Positions 33,796 through 44,926 of a DNA stretch of 64,000 bases are shown here, piece after piece. The DNA lies in the NCBI RefSeq assembly GCF_932294415.1, contig NC_065535.1:89482862-89546861 (forward strand), in the 5' to 3' direction. This stretch comes from Quercus robur. Its lineage: Eukaryota > Streptophyta > Magnoliopsida > Fagales > Fagaceae. A model generated the notes under the pieces. The model worked only from the letters and a program-made list of their open reading frames with translations, was not told where the DNA came from and made no database searches. Position 1 is the first letter of the stretch; each line of letters opens with the position of its first letter. Both the position numbers and the translations under genes were made by a program.

Positions 33796-34336
33796 TAACA
33801 TTTGAAAAATTGCTACCAAGTGAAATTTTGAAAATTTAGCTTTCAAGCTTTTCAAGTTGCCACATTATATTGATTGACACAATTGATGGATTAACTTCTC
33901 ACTTATTTTATAAACATCTAAATTTGCAAACATCTATAATAATGACTACAAATTATTGCACATGGTGTTATTGTATTAAAGTGTTACAATATATACAAAA
34001 CATACAACAATGTCATCTGAAAAGAACAAAATCCTATAGCAATAACAATGTTGACCCCCCTAAAATAAAATCCAAGAGTCGCCATGCAAAAAAGGCCAAA
34101 ATCCAAACAAAACCGTAGAAAAAAATACAGCATCACATTCATTTTAAAATACATATGAAAGTTCATCATAGTAATTAAAAATTTCCCAAGAGTGAAACTC
34201 TAAACATCACAAAAGTACCCAATCAATAAACTTGCAAACTGGGATGAACAAAATAGGGATGAATAGTAAAGTTGCAAAGTAAACACACTCTAAACATCAC
34301 ATAATATTATCATCACTTTGCATCCACCCTAACCAC

Positions 34337-36191
34337 TTAGTCTTGGCACTTGAAAATGTGGACGTTTAACACAACACCGTCCCTCATAATCAGCTCAAAT
34401 ACGCAAACATCTCCTACTTGCAAACTATTTTCCCTCACAAACGCAGACCAACCAGCTGATACGACACATGATGAACCCCCACTTCGTTCATAAATGTATA
34501 GCTTCACAGGCCATAATCGGTCCACAATCTGGAGCTTGACAGGGAGTATACTTGCTTTGGTGTAGTCCTTGGTAAACCCGTCTCTTGGTAAGTAGTTGAT
34601 AATGTGTTGGGGTAAACTCTGTACAAGGAACAATAATAGATATTTAACAAATATATTCCAGCAACAAGTATCTAATTGATCTACATCTTTTCACCTAAAA
34701 ACACAAATAAGAACAAATCATTACCAACAAAATGTCCAGCCACAAGTATCTAGTGTGACAATCTTTCTAATTGATCTATGAAAAATGACAGTTAATGGGA
34801 GTTGCATTTCTAAATTACAAAAATATTCCATTTTACTGAAGCTAAAAGCTTACCGCACGATCCTTGCCATTAATGTAGGATGGACGCATGGTAACAGTGA
34901 AAAGGGGATTTTCTGATTTAAAAGCATTGGCTATAACAAGATTTTTAGCTACACCACCGTCTTTCTTAGGATGGGCTGATCCTGAAAGAAGTTGAAAATA
35001 CGAAGTCATGCACATAAAATTAATAGAGCAGAAGCTAAACAAATCAAGCAGTTGCTTACAAAAGTGTAACATTCAAACCTGAACCCTCTCCCCTATAAAA
35101 GTGTTTGATGATTTCAACAGAGCTGTCATCACTCTCATCATCTTCGATCCTATGATGTACATGTTGTTCGTCGTCTAAAGTATAGTCTATTTCTGTTGCA
35201 GTGGCATCAAATATGAGTACATGAAACTGTGAATTTCCTTCATATTTGAAAACCAGCAAGTGCCCCACGGCTACACCATGAGAGCTTGCAAATTCGGACC
35301 AACCATTTTGAAACCAAACCCCCCCAGCATGTTGTGCCAACTTGACTTTCCATTTTCTACCATTTGGAATAGTGAGAAAGGCCATATCTGACAGGTCCAC
35401 TCCAAATTTCTGCACGAACTTATCTGGAATCCGCTGTAAAAAGAATCTCCATAACATAAATGCAGGCTAGGGAAATAAACACATGCAATCAATCCTTATA
35501 CACAATGCTAGAAAATAAAAGTTTGAATGACCCTCTTATACTTCTTAGTTACAGCCCCCCACCCCCACACAAAAAAGAAAAGAAAATCAAACAAAATAAA
35601 ATGTAATCCTGCAACATTGACGTTATATTTAATAGCTATAACAGTAACAACTCTTATGAATTTTGAAACCAATTTATACAACCTAATCTTATAACCAAAA
35701 TAACCATCAACCTCTACACTTTTACATTTCTCTGTTGTTGTTGAAATGTAAAAAATTTTGGGGAAATGTTGTACATTTGACAGGTCCACTGCAAAAGAAT
35801 ATATATTAAACTGTGAATTTCCTTCATATTTTTCCTCAATCTCTACCATGCGCTTATATCCCTGTTCCATTTTTTGTTCATATCTACTTGTACGATGCAA
35901 AAGTACTCTGTTATGTGACTGTGTTCTTCTTAAAGTGTAACCTACGTATTGCAAAATGAAAGTTTTTCTGACTACATGTAACAAATGTACATATTTCAAC
36001 AATCACAAATAAAGAAGATGAAGTGTTCGAAGTGTATTAGCATATGATTTTCAGACAATGATAGAATTTATAAATTTGAGCATACTTACAAGCTTTCCTT
36101 CCTGAACAGCATTCTGCAGAATAATCTTGAAAAAGTGTGGGGACCGATCAGCAGGACCATCGTCGTTGTCTCTCCGCCATTGAGAAGCCAT
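34337..36191 (-). CDS. Double B3-domain (REM-type) DNA-binding protein carried by the MULE
   Basis: Four exons join in phase with GT/AG borders: 36,191-36,090; 35,433-35,079; 34,981-34,854; 34,618-34,337. They total 867 nt, giving 288 aa. The start is MASQWRRDNDDG. B3 domain 1 (about residues 18-120) has PHFFKIIL, RIPDKFVQKFG, WKVKLAQ, NGWSEFASSHGV and LLVFKYEGNSQFHVLIFD. An acidic linker with DDESDDSS follows. B3 domain 2 (about 175-288) has NPLFTVTMRPSYI, LPQHIINYLP, GWSAFVREN and LQVGDVCVFELI. All frames are open. B3 proteins bind DNA in plant transcription factors; here it could recognise element repeats, which is inference. A large palindrome array (36,290-37,640) begins about 100 bp upstream. 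Recent capture of a host REM gene, or a long-held element gene, are both possible. Confidence 0.87.
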
Positions 36192-36289
36192 TGTTCTGGT
36201 TCTCCAAACTTTCGCTGAGAAGAAGTTGAACAGTTGCTGCTTCGTACGTTTGAGCACTAAATAGTGGGTTGGTCATACACATAACCCGA

Positions 36290-37640
36290 CTATTTAGAAA
36301 TCGAGTTATGTGTACTGGGACTAAAAGGAGTCCATGCTGTGCGCAGTGTATCTCAGAGGAATCCATGTTGTGTGTGGTGGTTTGGAAGTCCATTTGAAGT
36401 AACTCGATATCCTGAACATCAGGTTAAAGTAGAATTACTCGATATCCAAGAAATCGAGTTATATGGGACTAACTCGCTTATAAAGAAATCGAGTTAAGTT
36501 ACATGGGAAATTGGGAATAACTCGGCAACAATTGTAGACAACGGTCTTCAACGTATCTCGATTCTAAATATATCGAGTTCCTCTCAACAGAACTCGGTAA
36601 CCACTAAATCGAGTTACGTTGACTGGGCTTCCTGAGCCAGCCCAGATAGTTGGACTGGTCCAGAGGCAGTCCAAGAGGAATCTAAGTGGAGACAACGGCC
36701 TTCAACGTATCTCGATTCTATATAGATCGAGTTACTCTCCATTTGAAGTAACTCGATATCCTGAACATCAGGTTAAAGTAGAATTACTCGATAGCCAAGA
36801 AATCGAGTTATATGGGACTAACTCGCTTATAAAGAAATCGAGTTAAGTTACATGGGAAATTGGGAATAACTCGGCAACAATTGTAGACAACGGTCTTCAA
36901 CGTATCTCGATTCTAAATATATCGAGTTCCTCTCAACAGAACTCGGTAACCACTAAATCGAGTTACGTTGACTGGGCTTCCTGAGCCAGCCCAGATAGTT
37001 GGACTGGTCCAGAGGCAGTCCAAGAGGAATCTAAGTGGAGACAACGGCCTTCAACGTATCTCGATGCTATATAGATCGAGTTACTCTCAACATAACTCGG
37101 TTACGACGAAATCGAGTTAAGTTGACTGGGCTTCCTGAGCCAGCCCAGATAGTTGGACTGGTCCAGAGGCAGTCCAAGAGGAATCTAAGTGGAGACAACG
37201 GTCTTCAACGTATCTCGATTCTATATATATCGAGTTACTCTCGACATAACTCGGTAAGGATGAAATCGAGTTAAGTTCACTGGGCTTCCAGCCCAGATAT
37301 TTGGACTGGTGCCAGAGGCAGTCCAAGAGGAATCTAAGTGGAGACAACGGTCTTCAACGTATCTCGATTCTATATATATCGAGTTACTCTCAACATAACT
37401 CGGTAAAGATGAAATCGAGTTAAGTTGACTGGGCTTCCTACACCAGCCCAGATATTTGGACTGGTCCAGATACAGTCTAAGAGGAATCTCCAACGTAACT
37501 CGGTACCCTATAAATCGAGGTATGTTGAAGGTAACTCGGATATCTAGAAATCGAGTAACTCAGATACTTGACAATTGAGAGTGGATACAGTCGTAGGGGG
37601 TTGAAAATGGACTGCAACGTAACTCGTTATCTAGAAAATC
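36290..37640. repeat. Palindrome-bearing tandem array upstream of the B3 gene
   Basis: Twenty or more ATCGAGTT/AACTCGAT half-sites lie here. The array has units of about 150 bp (starts near 36,992, 37,145, 37,293, 37,448), each with two palindromes, an ACTGGGCTTCC...CCAGCCCAGATA segment and the hairpin TTGGACTG/CAGTCCAA. A higher-order direct duplication of about 350 bp (36,391-36,740 and 36,741-37,090) is nearly identical; I saw few differences. This points to recent amplification. Confidence 0.92.
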
Positions 37641-38395
37641 GAGTTTCATTTAGTATAACCTTTCTACTTGTAGTTTTGCTTGCTACTTGCACTGTTCACA
37701 CGCATTCAGTAACGTGCTTATTCATGGTTAAAGTGGACCTGCTGACAACCATGCTGTGAACAACAAGTCATCCATACAAATCATAACCAACCACATCCAT
37801 CAGTAACATTCCCCCATTTGCATTACGCGAATGAAAAAATCATCCATATATACAAGCTTATTTGTAAGTAAAGAGCCTCTAAAGCTTTAATCAGTTGATG
37901 TACAAAAATAAAAAGTTCCATTTCTGCATTTTAAACAGTCATAGCAATTGTAAGTTGAAACTTGGACAGCATCCGCCAACAATGGTTTTAGGCAAACATG
38001 GAGTCATAGCATTTGAGTGACACCTTCTTTTTGTTCTTTTTAGAAGTTGCCTCCTTTCTGAGGAGTAGCCAACACAGAAATTAGTATACAACCCATGGTA
38101 ATCAATAAATTGAATTGACAAATATAGAAGAGTATTCAAGCTTGCCTGCTTAAATGAGGAGCATCTACAGTTACACCTTGCGGATTGAATACAAATCTGC
38201 AGCAAAACATATACAGTTAGGGAAATAGAGACCTCATGAATACTAGAATATGTACACCACAAACAATAAGATTGAAAGAATACTACAAATTACTGCCCAC
38301 ATCTTAATTATAACTCATATAATGTAATATCTAAACATGTAAAGAAGAATAACTTATGATACCCCCTTGTTACTAAGATTTGTAATTCTTACCTG
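37641..38395. other. 3' flank of the transposase gene, no gene seen
   Basis: AT-rich; no supported coding region. Presumably 3' UTR and spacer of the transposase, which lies on the minus strand. Confidence 0.5.
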
Positions 38396-41041
38396 CTACA
38401 TAGCACCATGGCTTGTTGAAGCCACATTTCGAGTTGGACATGTACGACGGTTATGACCCTCTTGGCGACACAACCCACACTTCAACTTTGGTCCATTCTC
38501 AATCCACAATGAGGTTGGCAACTCCCTATCCTCGTCATCCATCTCATTGCGGATTCTCGTGGACTTGGGCCGACCTTTTTCACGGATCAACCGCTGGTTT
38601 GGCATTACGGTTCTCCTTTCTGCTGGCTCCGGCCATTCTAACCTATCTTTTAGTGGTTGGAATATAGGCTCATAGTTGTGATAGCGTTCTTCAAGGCGGT
38701 AGAAATGATCCATATACTCAGTGGCATCATGGTTGTGTTTGGCACAAACTGCTATCAAGTGGGAACAAGGGATCTTGTTTGCTTCCCATTTGCCGCACGT
38801 GCATGTCATGTCTATGAGGGAAACCCTATGGGTGTGATCTCCCCCGCCAGTGTTCAACAGTGAAGACTGTGTCTCCACTGTATATAACCGTTGTTGCGCA
38901 CTCATCCTTCTAACAATATGGAGCTTCGCCTTCTCTTGATTTTCCTCGAACTTGTCATAGGCATATTTGCACCACACTTGCCCCTCTTCCAACTTCTCTA
39001 GGGTTTTGTTTCGACGTTCGTCAAAGTATGAGTTCACCTTGTAAAATGTAAACTTCACCATTGCAGTTATGGGCAAGCTACGTGCGCCCTTAAGTACCCC
39101 ATTGAAGCACTCTGACAGGTTGGTTGTCATTGCCCCATATCGGTGCCCATGGTCGTGTACAAGTGTCCACTTTTCTTGATTTACCTCCTTAAGATAGTCG
39201 TACGCAGCCAGGTTGACATTCTTGATGCAATCCATGGTGTTCTCAAACTTCCTAACTTGATTCGCAGTTGCTGCGTTCCATACCAAGTTCTTCAAGGCCA
39301 CACTATTGAAGTTAGTGTTAACATTGCTTACTAAATGGCGGAGGCAATACCGGTGATGGGTTAAGGGCGGTTGCAAGTAGCCCCTAGTGGTGTCATCGAA
39401 GCATGATTGTATCCCACGATGCCTGTCGGATATTATACACAAATTGGTGCGGTCTGTAACATAGGTCAACAGGCATGCCAAGAACCATCCCCATGTCTCC
39501 GTGCTCTCGCTTTCGACAACGGCAAATGCGAGTGGATAAACCTCGTTGTTACCATCTGTTGCCATTGCTATCAACAGCTTTCCTTTGTACTTGCCATAAA
39601 GGTGCGTTGCATCTATGCTTATCACCGGCCTGCAATGCCTAAACCCTCTAATACACGGACCGAAAGCCCAAAACGCGGAGTTGAATATACAAGTCCCCGG
39701 GACATTGGGGTCACACTTTAGTGTGGTCACAGTATCCGGATCTGCATCAGACAATGCAGCTAGAAATCGTGGCAATTCTGCGTACGACTCGTCAAAATCC
39801 CCGTAAATACGTGCAACTGCCTTCTGTTTGGCTTCCCAAACCTTGTACATAGTTACATCATGCCCATGCCTTGCATGCAACATACTACGCAAGTCCCTTA
39901 CCTTTCGGGTTAGGTCTTCCCGTACATACTTCTCAAGTGCAATGGAGATGAACTTTGAATCCATCATCCGCCCATCAGTTGGTAGCTGGAGGGATGAGCA
40001 ACTATGGGGACCCTTACATGTACTGATAACCCACATCCCGTGCTTCTTGCTGCAATTGGCCCGAATTGACCACAGACATGCCTCATTCTTACACCGCACT
40101 ACCAGCCTATTGGTGTCAGACTTGATGACCTTGTATTGCTTGTTATGCTCCACAGAGTAGAGGGTCAACACATATTGAATAGAGGCTTTATTCTTGAATA
40201 GCATCCCCCTTGCTGGGTGGTCATCTTTATGCCAACTTGTAAGATGTCCTGTACCCAATGCAGGTGATGGGTCATTAATATTGTCCCATGTGTTTGATGT
40301 GAACCATTCTGGGATAGGAACTGTTGTAAGGCAATCTTCCTCGTTATTTTCAATCAGTGGTACATCTAAGACCTCCGCGTCGTCCACTGGTCCATCTGTA
40401 TCAATGAACTCTTCATACACATCTCGGCTGGCATCAATATCAATTCCCCCGTCCATATCAGCTTGGACATGCTCATATGTGTGAGTAGACCCTCCCACAT
40501 CATGTGTATTGGTGGCGCCCACCACTTCGGTGTTGTCCAAATGATCTATTGCACATGGTTGATTATTGTAGGGGAAAGGCGTGGCATAGGCAAAGGGAGG
40601 ATGCACGTCAACCGACAATGAGTGTGGCTCTTCCACCCCACTGGCATGCTGTGAACTTGCACTACCATGGAACCCAACAGCCTCAATAGTTACATACAAG
40701 TCAGACGCTATGAACTGGGGGGTCCGCTTAATCACTGCCCACATCATGTCCACGTCAGCATCGCAACCCAACGGATTTGAGTTGTAGACAACCTGAGTAC
40801 TCACAAGTATCTGGGGGGCACGGTACACAATGGATATCTTATGTGACTCCTTGTCCAACCGTAGAGCTTCCATTATCTTCCGGTGCATTTTTCTCAAGTG
40901 TGTTCCCCATTTCAACTCAATGAACTTCTGCTTCACTGACTCGCCTTTATAGGACAGCCCATGCAAGTCATGGAAATACTGTTCCCCATCATAGTAAACG
41001 TAGAAGCAGTGACGACCCATGGCAGACCTGGATAAGGACAA
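38396..41041 (-). CDS. MURA-type MULE transposase, 881 aa, uninterrupted
   Basis: Catalyses cut-and-paste transposition of the element in the nucleus. It is a single open frame. The ATG at 41,041 gives MSLSRSAMGRHCFYVYYDG; the Met at residue 8 is an alternative start. The N-terminal 120 residues are a PB1-like/MuDR N-terminal region. A zinc-binding region with C..C…H.C (RCKNEACLWSIRANC, GPHSC) follows. The MULE core has SIDATHLYGKYKG with D477, CIISDRHRGIQ with D539, and NLSECFNGV with E644, giving an intact DDE triad. A SWIM finger CxCx9CxH spans 747-761, and a CCHC knuckle CGLCRQEGHNRRTC spans 855-868. Length is normal for plant MURA proteins. It is divergent from the HBD gene at 42,608, with a palindrome cluster between. 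No frame damage is seen, so activity is plausible but unproven. Confidence 0.96.
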   Translation of the reverse strand: MSLSRSAMGRHCFYVYYDGEQYFHDLHGLSYKGESVKQKFIELKWGTHLRKMHRKIMEALRLDKESHKISIVYRAPQILVSTQVVYNSNPLGCDADVDMMWAVIKRTPQFIASDLYVTIEAVGFHGSASSQHASGVEEPHSLSVDVHPPFAYATPFPYNNQPCAIDHLDNTEVVGATNTHDVGGSTHTYEHVQADMDGGIDIDASRDVYEEFIDTDGPVDDAEVLDVPLIENNEEDCLTTVPIPEWFTSNTWDNINDPSPALGTGHLTSWHKDDHPARGMLFKNKASIQYVLTLYSVEHNKQYKVIKSDTNRLVVRCKNEACLWSIRANCSKKHGMWVISTCKGPHSCSSLQLPTDGRMMDSKFISIALEKYVREDLTRKVRDLRSMLHARHGHDVTMYKVWEAKQKAVARIYGDFDESYAELPRFLAALSDADPDTVTTLKCDPNVPGTCIFNSAFWAFGPCIRGFRHCRPVISIDATHLYGKYKGKLLIAMATDGNNEVYPLAFAVVESESTETWGWFLACLLTYVTDRTNLCIISDRHRGIQSCFDDTTRGYLQPPLTHHRYCLRHLVSNVNTNFNSVALKNLVWNAATANQVRKFENTMDCIKNVNLAAYDYLKEVNQEKWTLVHDHGHRYGAMTTNLSECFNGVLKGARSLPITAMVKFTFYKVNSYFDERRNKTLEKLEEGQVWCKYAYDKFEENQEKAKLHIVRRMSAQQRLYTVETQSSLLNTGGGDHTHRVSLIDMTCTCGKWEANKIPCSHLIAVCAKHNHDATEYMDHFYRLEERYHNYEPIFQPLKDRLEWPEPAERRTVMPNQRLIREKGRPKSTRIRNEMDDEDRELPTSLWIENGPKLKCGLCRQEGHNRRTCPTRNVASTSHGAM

Positions 41042-41748
41042 TTAATTGTGGTTATCATGCAGAAGATAGGGGGTTATGTTAATGCAATAGTAATTACTCT
41101 TTTACAGATGCACTATGATGCTATCCTAATTATAGGTGTACACACTTGATTCGTTTGAACACAAACATTGGCCTTTTAGGGGAGACGTGCCACAACAAAG
41201 AATTAGGGTGTTTGTAAACTCGCTTGGTAAGGATGCAATATGGAGTAGGAAAATGCAAACATGGTCAGCAAAACTTGTTCACCTCGCAGGCTTTCTTTTT
41301 CAGAACCCACACAGCAAAGACTTTCAGAACTGAAAGAGCCATACAATTTAAACCTCAGTATACATTACACATCATTAGTGTGTAGTTACGAATGAATGCA
41401 TATGTCATCATATGAATTCACCGTACAATGTTTGTTTATATATATGTTTATTTAGAATGATTATATACATATTTCCCAAAAGAGTTCTCAAAAAAAAGTA
41501 TTATATACATTACTATATAAAACTCGACATATTTAGGAACAATATGTATACAATATCACTATCACACACACATACACACATATAAGATTATTCTCACATA
41601 AGTCATAAGAGCACACAATAATTAATCGTTTCTTGGACAATTTTTTGCAGGATTTTCAATGCACTAACAGTTTTTGCAATTCCTAACAAAAATGTTTCAA
41701 AAAATTGGTGCCCTAAGCACATACATTATATGTAAACATACCTATACA

Positions 41749-41784
<36 letters not shown>

Positions 41785-42339
41785 CATGTGATCATATATG
41801 GGTAGGTAGCTTTGTTTATATTTACATATATTTGCATATACATACATACATACATGTATATATATATATATTTCCCCTTATATGTGTGTGTGTGTGTATG
41901 TGTGTGTATATATATATACATATATTTGGGAATGCCACATATACATCTTATTATATGGGTAAGTACGTTTGTCTATATATACATATATCTATACAATGTT
42001 TTCTTTATGTATATATATACACACACATAATGTCAGAATAAGACAGTTGTAGAAAGCAATCCAAACCCTTAAGTAGTTATGTAAGTCAATCCATTTATAA
42101 GTAGTTATGTAAGTGAATATATACCTGTCAGGGAAGATGTGCCAGAACAAAGAAGAAGGGGACCACAGCAACAGCACGCCTGGTGAGGATGCAATAATGA
42201 CAAGGAAAATGGCAGAAGAGTTAGCAAACTTTGTTCACCTCATAGGCTTTCTTTTTCAGAGACCAGACAGTGAAGGTTTTCAACACAGATAGAGCCAGAC
42301 ACGTGCATGGATTCTGAAATGTGGGGAGGGGGACAACAT
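41042..42339. other. Spacer upstream of the transposase, with (TA)n/(TG)n
   Basis: No gene. Contains TATATA/TGTGTG microsatellites at about 41,740-42,030. The text near 41,190-41,340 recurs in diverged form at 42,125-42,300 (GCCACAACAAAG / GCCAGAACAAAG ... CACCTC..AGGCTTTCTTTTTCAGA). That is a local duplication of upstream sequence. Confidence 0.65.
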
Positions 42340-42505
42340 GACTCGATATTAAGTACATCGATTTTATATAATACTCGATACCACATAAATCGAGTTACTG
42401 TTGACAAGACGTATTGAAATGACGGCATTTCAGAAACTCGGTTAATGAGAAGTCGAGTTACATGTAACTCCGCATGCTATAACTCGATTTATATGGAATC
42501 GAGTT
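42340..42505. repeat. Palindrome cluster between transposase and HBD gene
   Basis: Four units of ACTCGAT/ATCGAGTT type lie at about 42,340-42,370, 42,374-42,395, 42,435-42,460 and 42,480-42,504. They sit about 105 bp upstream of the 42,608 gene and 1.3 kb upstream of the transposase, in the divergent promoter region. Confidence 0.88.
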
Positions 42506-42607
42506 GTGGCCCCATTTCCACTACAAAAGCTCACTTCACACGTTAGAAGGTGCAGCCATGTTATTCTAGTGCAAAGAGTTCCCACCATTGCGTTTGTGTA
42601 GAGCAGG

Positions 42608-43045
42608 ATGGGACGAACCTATGTTGTGTTTAACGGTCGTGTTCCAGGCATATACGACAGTTGGCTAGATGCGAGTAGACAAGTTCATAAATTCCCAAAC
42701 GCCAATCACAAATCATATAAAGATCGAAGGGAAGCCGAAGCTGCATACATGGAGTATTTGCATGGTAATGGTATGGGCGTGCATGGTGGTGTGTCTACGT
42801 CGTGGGAAACTCCAAACATATCAACCTCAACTCCACCTAGCACTTCTCAAAGCGAAGGAACCAACTATGGCAGTGGAGACATTAGGCACACTTTGTTAAG
42901 GTATCAGTTGGAAGTTGCCATTGAGGAGCGTGACCACGCAAGGAGGATCGCAACGTTGAGTGCAAACATGTTGAATGAAGTGGTGGCTCACGTTGTGGGG
43001 GATGATGAAGTTGATGCACCCACGAGACAACGTACGGATGCATGA
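42608..43045 (+). CDS. 145-aa protein with an RNase H1 N-terminal (viroplasmin-type) domain
   Basis: The start MGRTYVVFNGRVPGIYDSW fits the small RNA-DNA hybrid-binding fold found at the N-terminus of RNase H1 and in caulimovirus viroplasmin. Conserved features are YVVFNGRVPGIYDSW at about 5-19, a Val/Phe core (QVHKFPN), a K-S-Y and an EAEAAY helix (about 42-47). No RNase H catalytic domain follows. Instead there is a Ser/Thr-rich linker, then a helix LLRYQLEVAIEERDHARR and a C-terminal DDEVDAPT tail. The frame is intact and the domain is complete for this fold of about 45 residues. It might bind nucleic acid during transposition, which is inference. It is divergent from the transposase with shared palindromes between. 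Confidence 0.82.
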   Translation: MGRTYVVFNGRVPGIYDSWLDASRQVHKFPNANHKSYKDRREAEAAYMEYLHGNGMGVHGGVSTSWETPNISTSTPPSTSQSEGTNYGSGDIRHTLLRYQLEVAIEERDHARRIATLSANMLNEVVAHVVGDDEVDAPTRQRTDA

Positions 43046-43869
43046 ATGCAAAAGTACGACTTCTTGTTGTGGTATTTAGTAAGATATGTATACTTCCAAG
43101 TACCATCTGTTGTCATGTGTGCTTTAAGTAGAAGTGTCATCGTTTTCCAATTGTTTCACTGGCAGATATGTATATATGGAAAAATAACCTTATTATTTTT
43201 GTTTTTGGACTACTTTGGTCTTATTCGGTCCATTATATCTACTTTGGTCTTATTCGGTCCACTGTGGTTTCTAGGAAAATCGGTGTACTACATTCTATTT
43301 ACTCTATTTGATCCTATTCAGTCACCTTTGGTCGTACCCCGTCTATTTGATTCACTGCAGTCCATTATTGTGTACTTACAAAATACTACATCAGCCTATA
43401 CACAATGAGCCACGATTAACGAATGTACATGACGTAAAAAACAACAATGAATTGCATAACCTCTACATGAACGATTTGGAAATCCTCCTCGTTGGAGGAT
43501 TCACTGCAATCCATACCAATCAAAGAAAATTCAAAGTTTAAAAAAGCTAGGATTGGAATTATTCATACATGATAAATCGTCCAACATTAGAAAATTATCT
43601 AAATTCTTCAAGTCAATTCTGAAAATTTTAATAGCCACAATATAGAAAGTCCAGAACAAAATGACCATGAATAAAAATTGACACCAACTAACTAAAAAAA
43701 CAAATAACACAGCTATATAAAGGTTCTTGAATCCCAAACACAGTAAATAAAACCCTAAAATTATGATGTACCTTGTAGTATTATTCTGAATTAGAAAAAA
43801 AATGAACACTTAAAATTTAAAAGTTACGTAATCTCGTGAACATTACATGGAATACTACAGGTTTCAATA
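43046..43869. other. 3' flank of the HBD gene, no gene seen
   Basis: Contains a short tandem TACTTTGGTCTTATTCGGTC duplication near 43,208-43,262. No other coding region is supported. Confidence 0.5.
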
Positions 43870-44035
43870 GATACATTACAATGGTCCCTCTAGCTAGCTC
43901 CACTGGACAAAACAGGTTCATCTCTATGAGAGTGGTCTTGCCACTGCCAATTCTGCCAACAATACGTATTTTGTGCCCTTCCTCAAATGTGCAACTGATC
44001 CCCCTCAGAACAAGTGCATCAGCCTATATTTGATC
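43870..44035 (-). pseudogene. Captured ABCC-type ABC transporter fragment (Walker A)
   Basis: Minus-strand text reads [20 protein letters not shown], then [13 protein letters not shown]. This matches the start of the second nucleotide-binding domain of plant ABCC (MRP) transporters, including the Walker A motif G..GSGKTT. Downstream residues diverge. Only this exon-sized piece is present, so it is a captured host fragment. Confidence 0.8.
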
Positions 44036-44597
44036 TGTTTTATCAATGATATATAAAGCCATATTATAAAGCCAAGTTTGAAGCAAATAACACAACTCTC
44101 AATCATGTGAAGATAAATAGAAAACCAGTCAGATTGGTAATGAATGCCAAAGCATTAGTCCGCTTAGATAAAGTCCGGAAGAACTTCAAATCAAGAATGC
44201 TTGCACTTCCGTCAAAAGTGCAAGCATTCCTTTCCCACTAAATACTCCACAAGAGACAAACTCAGTATCATCATGTCTAAATTTTTTAGCAATCAAACCA
44301 TGTAAAGCACTAAACATATGAGGATTACCCATGTCAACAGTTTGGTCAATTAATGCCAACTTATACATCAGAAGTCTTATTAAATGCTTCTTCCACTTCT
44401 AACTTATAGGAAGCTCAAAGAAAATATGTTTGATGATCACCAAACAGACATGTAAGAAGAAAATTTTACAGCATCGTTAGTTTGCAAAATCTACAATTAT
44501 TTTCATTCCCACATGATTTCAACACATTGCAGATAAGGATATATATATATATATATATATATAAAGCACAATGAAGGCAAATAAATGGAAAAAATAC

Positions 44598-44926
44598 CTG
44601 TATGCCCAACAAAAGTATGTGTACATTTGCTTCCTCTCCAAAGTTTTAAAGTTGTATCACTTGAACCTAAAATCGTGGTAGCATAAAAATGAACCCCATA
44701 AGTTCATAGTGAAAGACATTCGTAGTTGATAATGCATTCCAATCTGATGTAACCAATTCCAACTACCAACAAAATCTAAAACAATATCTAGCAGAACAGT
44801 CATCTACTTAATCATATTATACCTGTAACAAGCTCGCCTGAAGGCAGCTTTATGAGTGCTTGGATTGCTGCCTTATGAGCCTCCCAGGATTCTGAAGGTT
44901 GGCCACTTCTCCAACGTCTTAATGTG
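44598..44926 (-). pseudogene. Captured PLAA/UFD3-type WD-repeat gene fragment (two exons)
   Basis: Two minus-strand exons, 44,926-44,823 and 44,666-44,598, have GT/AG borders and a shared frame. They read TLRRWRSGQPSESWEAHKAA, IQALIKLPSGELVTG, SSDTTLKLWRGSKCTHTF and VGH. This is a WD-repeat stretch of the phospholipase-A2-activating protein homologue (PLAA/UFD3/DOA1 type), with SSDTTLKLW as the clearest mark. The intron between the exons is retained, so capture was from genomic DNA. The rest of the gene is missing. Confidence 0.85.

Noticed and set aside
36290-37640. CRISPR-like appearance of regularly spaced palindromes
   Set aside because: Plant nuclear DNA. Units of about 150 bp are direct tandem duplications with homologous spacers, not unique spacers, and no cas genes are present.
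41748-42041. 97-aa Tyr/Ile/Cys-rich open frame
   Set aside because: Translation of TATATA/TGTGTG microsatellite.
44186-44368. Minus-strand 60-aa open frame between the ABCC and PLAA fragments
   Set aside because: It looks somewhat coding but I recognise no family and see no splice-consistent extension; not called as a gene.
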